From positions 1-14,782 of the forward strand of contig SSTA01000034.1 in NCBI GenBank assembly GCA_009469685.1: a DNA stretch of 14,782 nucleotides. The letters run 5' to 3'. Position 1 is the stretch's first letter; every line of letters begins with the position of its first letter. The DNA is from Azonexaceae bacterium. Its GTDB lineage: Bacteria; Pseudomonadota; Gammaproteobacteria; Burkholderiales; Rhodocyclaceae. This document shows, piece after piece, positions 6,224 to 14,782 of the stretch. A program made the position numbers and the translations under genes. The notes beneath the pieces were generated by a model. It had not been told where the DNA came from. It saw only the letters and a program-made list of their open reading frames with translations, and ran no database searches.

Positions 6224-6903
6224 TTGCGCAGGCTCCGCTGGGGATTGAGGGTATAGAGCGCCAGCAGGACCAGGAAGCTGAAGACCACCATGCCTCCGGC
6301 AAGCCAGTGGGCATGGACGTATTCGAGGGCTTCGACGTGGTCGTAAATCTGGACCGAAACGACCCGCGTCTTCTCCGGAATATTGCCGCCTATCATCAGG
6401 ACGACGCCGAATTCGCCGACCGTGTGGGCGAAACCCAAAATCGCGCCGGTGACGATCCCAGGCCGGGCAAGGGGGACGGCCACCGACCAGAAGCTGTCCC
6501 AGGGGCCGGCGCGCAGCGTTGCCGCCGCCTCCAGGGGGCGAGTTCCGATGGCCTCGAAAGCGTTCTGGACGGGCTGGACGACGAAGGGCAGCGAGTAGAT
6601 CACCGATCCCACCACCAGACCTGCGAAGGTGAAGGGCAGGAGTCCCAATCCCAGCGATTCGGTGAGGGCGCCCACCGGTCCGTTGGGTCCCATGGCGACC
6701 AACAGATAGAAACCGAGGACCGTGGGGGGCAGAACCAGGGGCAGGGCGACCAAGGCTCCCACGGCGGCTTTGAGGGGCGAACGGGTGCGTGCCAGCCACC
6801 AGGCGATGGGAGTCCCCACGACCAGGAGCAGCACGGTCACCACCGCGGCAAGCTTGAGGGTCAACCAGATGGCCGCGAAATCGGGAGCCAGAGCACTGTC
6901 CAT
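6220..6903 (-). CDS. modB: Molybdate ABC transporter permease
   Basis: Inner-membrane permease of the molybdate importer, 227 residues with about five helices. Features: [15 protein letters not shown] at about 54-68; the cytoplasmic EAA loop EAAATLRAG (125-133) that docks to ModC; and [19 protein letters not shown] (163-181), typical of ModB/CysU-type permeases. It is the first gene of this transcript and overlaps modC. The periplasmic binding protein gene modA, which normally precedes modB, is absent: the next gene upstream is the divergent chrA, 226 bp away. The ATG at 6903 gives a normal N-terminus but has no good Shine-Dalgarno sequence. Confidence 0.93.
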   Translation of the reverse strand: MDSALAPDFAAIWLTLKLAAVVTVLLLVVGTPIAWWLARTRSPLKAAVGALVALPLVLPPTVLGFYLLVAMGPNGPVGALTESLGLGLLPFTFAGLVVGSVIYSLPFVVQPVQNAFEAIGTRPLEAAATLRAGPWDSFWSVAVPLARPGIVTGAILGFAHTVGEFGVVLMIGGNIPEKTRVVSVQIYDHVEALEYVHAHWLAGGMVVFSFLVLLALYTLNPQRSLRN

Positions 6904-7061
6904 GGACGATTCGGGGTGGGGGAAACAGTGGGCAGTTTACACAGGGTGAGGAGACTCGGCACCCATGGCGATGAAAACGGAGGGCTGCGCCGCGAAAACG
7001 GGTGGCATCGCCGGCCCTGCGGCTCTGAAGAGACTCGCTGGCGGTGTAACATGCCGGACGT

Positions 7062-7083
7062 CTGCGGCGGGTTGAGTCCGCAG
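7062..7083 (+). other. Hairpin in the chrA leader
   Basis: CTGCGG (7062-7067) and CCGCAG (7078-7083) form a perfect 6-bp GC-rich stem with a 10-nt loop, about 46 bp before the chrA start. It lies in the 226-bp divergent region between modB and chrA, so on the other strand it is within the modB promoter or leader region. There is no T-tract after it. I found no ModE-like palindrome or convincing molybdenum-cofactor riboswitch here. Confidence 0.3.
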
Positions 7084-7129
7084 CAAATATCCCCTGGCCA
7101 CATGGCGGTTTGCCCGCCGACTAGAGTCC

Positions 7130-8476
7130 ATGAATGACCTAAGCCCTTCCCGGGAACGCCCTCATCATCCCTCGTTTTGGGAAGCCTTTGCCTACTGGCT
7201 CAAGCTCGGCTTCATCAGCTTCGGCGGCCCCGCCGGCCAGATTGCCGTCATGCATCAGGAACTGGTCGAGAAGCGGCGGTGGATTTCCGAACACCGTTTT
7301 CTGCATGCCCTCAATTACTGCATGCTCCTGCCGGGACCGGAGGCACAGCAGCTTGCCATCTACATCGGTTGGCTGCTCCACCGCACTTGGGGGGGGGTCG
7401 TCGCGGGAAGCTTGTTCGTCCTCCCTTCCCTGCTCATTCTGGCGGCGCTTTCTTACGTCTACATGGCCTTTGGCGAAATCACGCCGGTCAAGGCCATTTT
7501 CGACGGAATCAAGCCGGCGGTGGTCGCCATCGTCGTCTTTGCCGCCTGGCGCATCGGCTCCCGCGCTTTGAAGAACCGGGTGCTGTGGGCGCTGGCGGCC
7601 GCTTCCTTCCTGGCCATATTCGCCTTTGCGGTGCCCTTTCCGCTGATCGTGCTGGGCGCAGGGCTGCTTGGCTTCATCGGTGGGCAAGTTGCGCCGGCGC
7701 TCTTCCAGGTTGGGGCTGGTCACGGATCCGGGGGGAAAAGCTATGGTCCCGCGGTCATCGACGATGATACCCCGCCCATTCCCCACACCCGTTTCAGCGG
7801 CGTCCGCCTGGCCCTGCTGCTGATCGTGGCCCTGGGCTTGTGGGTGGGGGGCATGGCGCTCCTGGTCCAGCCGGTTCTACGGGACATGGGTGAATTTTTC
7901 ACCCAGGCCGCGCTGCTCACCTTCGGCGGTGCCTATGCCGTGCTGCCCTACGTTTATCAGGGGGGAGTGGAACACTACGGATGGCTGACCGGCGCCCAGA
8001 TGATTGATGGTCTCGCCCTGGGAGAAACCACTCCCGGGCCCTTGATCATGGTGGTGTCCTTCGTCGGTTTCGTCGGTGCGTGGAGCAAGCAGATCTTCGG
8101 CCCCGATGCCCTGCTGCTGGCCGGAATCGCAGGTGCTTCGGTGGCGACCTTCTTCACCTTCCTGCCCAGTTTCGTCTTCATTCTGGCCGGAGGGCCGCTG
8201 GTGGAGGCCACCCATGGCGACCTCAAATTCACCGCTCCGCTCACCGGAATCACCGCCGCCGTGGTGGGGGTGATTCTGAATCTGGCTCTGTTTTTCGGTT
8301 GGCACGTCATCTTCCCCCGGGCAAGCGAGGCGGCGCCTTTTTCCGGCGGATTCGACGGATTTGCCGCCCTCGTCTCCCTCGTCGCCTTCGTCGCCCTGTG
8401 GAAGTTCAAGCAAGACATCATGAAGGTCATCGCGCTTTGCGCGCTTGCCGGCCTGATTCGGGTCGGACTGGCGTGA
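7130..8476 (+). CDS. chrA: Chromate transporter, long-chain CHR family
   Basis: Membrane exporter that lowers cytoplasmic chromate. At 448 residues it is the two-domain long form: an N-terminal CHR domain with FGGPAGQIAVMHQE (31-44) and LLPGPEAQQLA (66-76), and a C-terminal CHR domain with TFGGAYAVLPYV at about 264 and GETTPGPLIMV near 298. About ten or more hydrophobic helices run through both halves, joined by a polar linker around residues 200-225. The start ATG (7130) has only a weak AGAG upstream; the frame and N-terminus fit the family. It diverges from modB, so two oxyanion transporters share one control region. No chrB regulator gene is present. It converges on mfd with only 44 bp between the stop codons and no clear terminator. 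Confidence 0.92.
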   Translation: MNDLSPSRERPHHPSFWEAFAYWLKLGFISFGGPAGQIAVMHQELVEKRRWISEHRFLHALNYCMLLPGPEAQQLAIYIGWLLHRTWGGVVAGSLFVLPSLLILAALSYVYMAFGEITPVKAIFDGIKPAVVAIVVFAAWRIGSRALKNRVLWALAAASFLAIFAFAVPFPLIVLGAGLLGFIGGQVAPALFQVGAGHGSGGKSYGPAVIDDDTPPIPHTRFSGVRLALLLIVALGLWVGGMALLVQPVLRDMGEFFTQAALLTFGGAYAVLPYVYQGGVEHYGWLTGAQMIDGLALGETTPGPLIMVVSFVGFVGAWSKQIFGPDALLLAGIAGASVATFFTFLPSFVFILAGGPLVEATHGDLKFTAPLTGITAAVVGVILNLALFFGWHVIFPRASEAAPFSGGFDGFAALVSLVAFVALWKFKQDIMKVIALCALAGLIRVGLA

Positions 8477-8520
8477 GGTAAGCGGATCGCCGCACGCCCC
8501 GGCGGGAATTCGCACTCCGG

Positions 8521-11928
<3,408 letters not shown>

Positions 11929-11938
11929 GAGGCGGGGG

Positions 11939-11944
11939 ATTATA
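11939..11944 (-). promoter_or_regulatory. Perfect -10 hexamer just upstream of mfd
   Basis: On the minus strand TATAAT ends 10 bp before the mfd ATG, so a transcript from it would start around 11931-11932 and have a leader of only a few bases. The -35 is poor: TCAAGC sits at 17-bp spacing, and TTGATC (11955-11960) is too close at 10 bp. It could be a near-leaderless promoter or a chance match. Confidence 0.3.
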
Positions 11945-12320
11945 CCGCCGGGGCGATCAAGGCTTGACTATCGCTGCTCGGGTCGAGTCGGTTGGATTCG
12001 CGCGGAGGGCATCCGCCCCGGAGCTGACCTTGAGCCGACTTCGCGAGCGACATTCCCGGCCAATCCGACGGATCGACATTCTGCCCCGGGAGAGAGACGA
12101 AGCGCAGGCGAGCCACCATTTTCGAGTTCAGTCTGCCGAACGTCGGTTTCCTCTTCGGCGCATGCAAATACATCACCGGAGGCGTCCGGCTGACGGACTC
12201 AAGGCTCAAAGTAAGGCGAGCCGTGCGATCTGTACTTGGGAGCGCGCCCTCAACCGCGGGAGCCAACGGGTCGGTATCGACTCTCCAAAAAGTATTGCTG
12301 GGTGTCCGTAGGCGGGTGGG
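11945..12320. other. Gene-free region with small inverted repeats; possible dispersed repeat
   Basis: About 375 bp between mfd and the diguanylate cyclase operon. Open frames of around 108-115 codons exist on both strands but have no ribosome-binding site, domain or normal start. Visible structure: GCCGAA (12135-12140) with TTCGGC (12154-12159); CCGGA-GGCG-TCCGG (12176-12189); and the overlapping alternative GTCCG-GCTGA-CGGAC (12184-12198). CGACATTC occurs twice about 28 bp apart. Non-coding DNA that stays open on both strands often belongs to a dispersed intergenic repeat family, but this cannot be shown from one copy. Confidence 0.4.
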
Positions 12321-13505
12321 TTAGATCGGCGTGGCCACGACGCGGTTGCGCCCCTGGTCTTTCGCGAGGTAGAGCGCCTTGTCAGCGCGTGCGAGGGCGA
12401 CCGTTGAGTCGCCGTCTGACTGAGCTAGCTCGGTTATCCCGATGCTCATGGTCATCTGGATAAGCCGTCCCTCATAAGCCACCGGCGTCTCGGCCACTAT
12501 CGTGCGCAGACGCTCGGCAAAGTGTGCTCCTTGGCTGACATCGGTGCTGACCAGGAGGATGGCGAATTCCTCGCCGCCGATGCGGCCTACGGTATCGATA
12601 CGCCGCGCGTTGCTCCTCAGGATCGTGCCCAGTTGCATGAGGGCGGCGTCGCCCGCCGCGTGGCCGTGGGTGTCGTTGATATTCTTGAAGTGATCAATGT
12701 CAAGCATGAGAATCGTGGCGCGGGCTGATTCCAGGCGCTGGATGCGCACCAGTTCGTCCTCCATGCGGCGGATGAATTCGCGTCGGTTGGAGGTGCCGGT
12801 CAGACTGTCGATGGTAGCCAAGGCGCGCAATTCGGCAAGGGCGTATTCATGGGCATCGATGAGCGCGTTGGCGCTGCGGGAGAGTTGCCCGATTTCGTCG
12901 TCCTCGTGCTTGTCGGAGACCGCGACGCGAACGCCGCTGCCGGGCTCGATCTCGGCCAGGTGGGAGGCCAGTTCGACAATGGGGCGGATGATGACGCGCC
13001 GAGATACCCAGACGATCAGTACGGCTGCCAGGATGACCTGCAAGGTGATGGTGGCGAGCAGGATCTGGGTTGACGTCAGCGCTGCGGCCGTGACCTGCTC
13101 GGAATTCATGACCACGTCGATCTGGCCGATGGTGACGGTGGGATTGCTAGGCGCGTGCAAGGCGTAGCTGGTAAAGGCATTGGCGTCTGCGAACGTGGCG
13201 ATCTGGCCGCCGCTGGCTACGAAACCCTGGTTCGACCGGATACGCACCGCGAGCAGCAGGGGATTGGCGAGGAGGCCATCGATCACTCCGTTGGCGATGA
13301 TGGCATTTTCGGCAAACACAGCCACTTCGGCCTGAGTGCTGACGACGGAGATCAATTGTCTCTGCAGCGCGCGGCTTGCCTGCAACTGGTAGCGATAGGC
13401 GAAAGCCGCGGTCAACAGAACGGCGACAACCGCAAAGGCGGCAAGGCCGGCGCCGACGCGAAGGCCGAGCTTACGCTCGAGACTGCTGCGTCCGGGCAGT
13501 TTCAT
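12321..13505 (-). CDS. Membrane diguanylate cyclase with CHASE8-like sensor, HAMP and GGEEF
   Basis: Makes cyclic di-GMP from two GTP in response to a periplasmic signal. The 394 residues: a short cytoplasmic N-terminus; membrane helix 1 (about 14-37); a periplasmic sensor (about 38-142) with the CHASE8-like run QAEVAVFAENAIIANGVIDGL; membrane helix 2 (about 145-168); HAMP (about 169-222); and a GGDEF domain (about 228-394). Active-site features are intact: LDIDHFKNIND with Asp269/Asp271 for metal, and GGEEF at 310-314. The inhibitory I-site RRID (301-304) sits exactly five residues before GGEEF, so product feedback inhibition is expected. The ATG at 13505 lies 13 nt after the upstream stop; a GTG 15 codons earlier would add a Cys-rich, unconvincing N-terminus. 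Overall architecture matches YfiN/TpbB. Confidence 0.9.
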   Translation of the reverse strand: MKLPGRSSLERKLGLRVGAGLAAFAVVAVLLTAAFAYRYQLQASRALQRQLISVVSTQAEVAVFAENAIIANGVIDGLLANPLLLAVRIRSNQGFVASGGQIATFADANAFTSYALHAPSNPTVTIGQIDVVMNSEQVTAAALTSTQILLATITLQVILAAVLIVWVSRRVIIRPIVELASHLAEIEPGSGVRVAVSDKHEDDEIGQLSRSANALIDAHEYALAELRALATIDSLTGTSNRREFIRRMEDELVRIQRLESARATILMLDIDHFKNINDTHGHAAGDAALMQLGTILRSNARRIDTVGRIGGEEFAILLVSTDVSQGAHFAERLRTIVAETPVAYEGRLIQMTMSIGITELAQSDGDSTVALARADKALYLAKDQGRNRVVATPI

Positions 13506-13518
13506 GGCGGGAATGCGT

Positions 13519-13962
13519 TCATTGGGTATCCCGCAATCGCAGCACGACACTCACGCTGTCGTCGGCTTCGGATGCATCGATGTAACCGATGGCCAGACGA
13601 TTCGAGCGGATCGCGGCAAGCAGAAGCTTAGAATCGCCGAAGTTCGGCGGCGGTAGCACCTGGCCGCTGAATTGCAGCCGAGCCCAGTAGGCGTTGATCT
13701 GCTTGAGCGACATGCCGTTGAGCAGACGGAAAAAGCTCGCGCGCAAACTGCTGTCCTGACCGCGTTCGATGACCAAGATCGCCTCGCTGCCCGGCAGGCT
13801 GCGGGAACGGCCGAGGTAGAGATCGGATACCTGGGATGGAGTCAGTTCACGCAAGGGACTGTCGCGATGGACGACGACGAATACGTCGGCCCGTGCGGGG
13901 TCGGACAAGGCCGCCCAGCAAGGGAAAAGAAGCAGGGCGAGCAGTAGGCGGAAGCGCTTCAT
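13519..13962 (-). CDS. Short periplasmic phosphate-binding-protein-like protein
   Basis: A 147-residue exported protein. The N-terminus is a signal peptide (Arg/Lys at 2-5, hydrophobic LLLALLLF, cleavage after ARA at about residue 25). The mature part reads as a single PBP-like lobe of the kind annotated as phosphate ABC transporter substrate-binding: LTPSQVSDLYLGRSRSLPG, a FFRLLNGMS segment, YWARLQFSG, and the closing AIGYIDAS. It is less than half the length of PstS and has no pstCAB neighbours, so transport is unlikely. Its position between an outer-membrane barrel and a sensor diguanylate cyclase suggests a periplasmic sensing or relay role, which is inference. The ATG overlaps the upstream stop by one base (TGATG at 13960-13964). 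Confidence 0.8.
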   Translation of the reverse strand: MKRFRLLLALLLFPCWAALSDPARADVFVVVHRDSPLRELTPSQVSDLYLGRSRSLPGSEAILVIERGQDSSLRASFFRLLNGMSLKQINAYWARLQFSGQVLPPPNFGDSKLLLAAIRSNRLAIGYIDASEADDSVSVVLRLRDTQ

Positions 13963-14782
13963 CAGAACAGGAAGTCCAGCGTCAGGGTCAGCTGATTCAT
14001 GCTGCTTCTGCGGGTCTCGAGGGCCGGATCCTTGAACACCAGGCCGTACCCGTGAGGATCGATGCGAGTGATGTCCCACTGCACTTTCAACGCTGCCCGT
14101 TCCTGGAAATCCCAGCGCGTTCCGAAAGACAAGGTTTTCTGATCCATGCGGGTGCTGTTGAGCACGGCGATCGCCGTCGCCTGGGTGGCGCTCTGGCCAA
14201 TGACGCTCCAGTCGGCCTTGGCCGAGCGCAAGCCGTTACCAGGGCGGGTGGCGCTGACGGCCATGAATGGTGTCCAGTCGCCGGTGCGATAGCCGATGGC
14301 GACGTAGCCCATCGTGCCGTGGGGTACGACTTTGTGGCTGCTCGTTGTCCTTGCCAATTCCCCCTGGATCAATAAATGACCATCGTCATAAACCGCGCCG
14401 AGTGTCACGTAGTTCATGTGGGCATTCTTGAAGGACAACTGACGGCGCAGGTCGGTCGCCTCGCTGCTGATGGCGGGCGCCAGCGAGGCCGTTGCCGTGG
14501 CGATGGTGTCGAGTCCCTGCTGCAAGGCGGCAAGCCCTCCGGCGCCCCCTGGTGCTACCTCGTTCCGGTTGGTGAAGCTTGAGTAGCCCAGTTTTGCCTC
14601 CCAGGGGCCGGTGCGACGGCTTACGGTCAGCGTCACGAGGCCATCGGCCTTGACGTCGAGCTTGCTGTCGCCAATCGGTATCCCCAGTCCCGAGCGACCC
14701 GCCTGGGCTTTGAGGCGCCATTGCGCATCCCCTTGCGGGATGAGGTAGGCAATGTCCGCACCGTCCACCGAGAACAAGGGTA
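13962..14782 (-). CDS. Outer-membrane beta-barrel protein (N-terminus beyond right edge)
   Basis: The reading frame runs off the right edge; 272 C-terminal codons plus the stop are visible. The sequence is a series of amphipathic strands (AQWRLKAQAGRSG, LVTLTVSRRTG, WEAKLGYSSF, TLGAVYDDGHLLIQGELART, MGYVAIGYRTG, LSFGTRWDF, AALKVQWDITRI) separated by polar turns, and it ends in LTLTLDFLF with the C-terminal Phe recognised by the BAM machinery. There are no long hydrophobic helices. I read it as a porin-like or channel-like barrel of the outer membrane and do not recognise a named family. It is promoter-proximal to the PBP-like and diguanylate cyclase genes, with a one-base overlap to the first. 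The TTG near the edge is internal, not a start. Confidence 0.75.
   Translation of the reverse strand, partial: PLFSVDGADIAYLIPQGDAQWRLKAQAGRSGLGIPIGDSKLDVKADGLVTLTVSRRTGPWEAKLGYSSFTNRNEVAPGGAGGLAALQQGLDTIATATASLAPAISSEATDLRRQLSFKNAHMNYVTLGAVYDDGHLLIQGELARTTSSHKVVPHGTMGYVAIGYRTGDWTPFMAVSATRPGNGLRSAKADWSVIGQSATQATAIAVLNSTRMDQKTLSFGTRWDFQERAALKVQWDITRIDPHGYGLVFKDPALETRRSSMNQLTLTLDFLF

Noticed and set aside
5144..6799. A 551-codon open frame that would make modC start far upstream
   Set aside because: Its first 190 codons are Arg/Pro/Gly-rich and lie out of frame inside modB. The ABC domain begins cleanly at the TTG at 6223.
6904..7129. Possible molybdenum-cofactor riboswitch or ModE box upstream of modB
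   Set aside because: I could not lay out the conserved stems of the riboswitch, and no ModE-type palindrome is visible; only a simple 6-bp hairpin is present.
8477..8520. Terminator between chrA and mfd
   Set aside because: Only 4-bp pairings (for example GCGG-ATCG-CCGC) and no T-tract; not enough to call.
11940..12266. A 108-codon minus-strand open frame upstream of mfd
   Set aside because: No ribosome-binding site, no recognisable domain, and a competing open frame on the other strand; treated as non-coding, possibly repeat DNA.

Overview
The window looks like chromosomal DNA of a GC-rich betaproteobacterium, most likely of the Rhodocyclales type. That is an inference from the Cupriavidus-like PhaB, the gene content (PHB metabolism, NorE/NorF-like proteins, molybdate uptake, chromate efflux) and frequent G/C at third codon positions. 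I see no rRNA, confident tRNA, IS element, phage gene or CRISPR array. Both edges cut through genes.

Layout, left to right: a FIST sensory protein whose 5' end is missing (1-1068); a gene-poor leader (1069-1439) with a plausible promoter; phaB, acetoacetyl-CoA reductase (1440-2180); a terminator-like hairpin; a convergent pair encoding a small 3-TM subunit IV/NorF-like protein and a subunit III/NorE-like protein (2228-3111, minus). A divergent control region follows, with a CRP-like box. It opens a plus-strand cluster: an 83-aa unknown protein, an exported HExxH protein that appears to start at CTG, and a SIRT4-like class II sirtuin (3279-5169).

The sirtuin gene overlaps, tail to tail, the end of modC. 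modB and modC (minus, 5144-6903) form a molybdate importer unit with no modA here. A long-chain ChrA chromate transporter (7130-8476, plus) diverges from modB and converges on mfd, the transcription-repair coupling factor (8521-11928, minus). A stretch of about 390 bp with no convincing gene, but with several small inverted repeats, separates mfd from the last operon.

The right end is a tight minus-strand operon, in transcription order: an outer-membrane beta-barrel protein (cut by the edge), a short exported phosphate-binding-protein-like domain, and an inner-membrane diguanylate cyclase with a periplasmic CHASE8-like sensor, HAMP and GGEEF. The one-per-compartment arrangement recalls YfiBNR with different outer-membrane and periplasmic partners. 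It is the best candidate here for a poorly described signalling system. The second candidate is the 83-aa/HExxH/sirtuin cluster under a possible class II CRP-type promoter. Non-ATG starts that overlap upstream stop codons (CTGA, TTGA) recur and decide the N-termini of several proteins.
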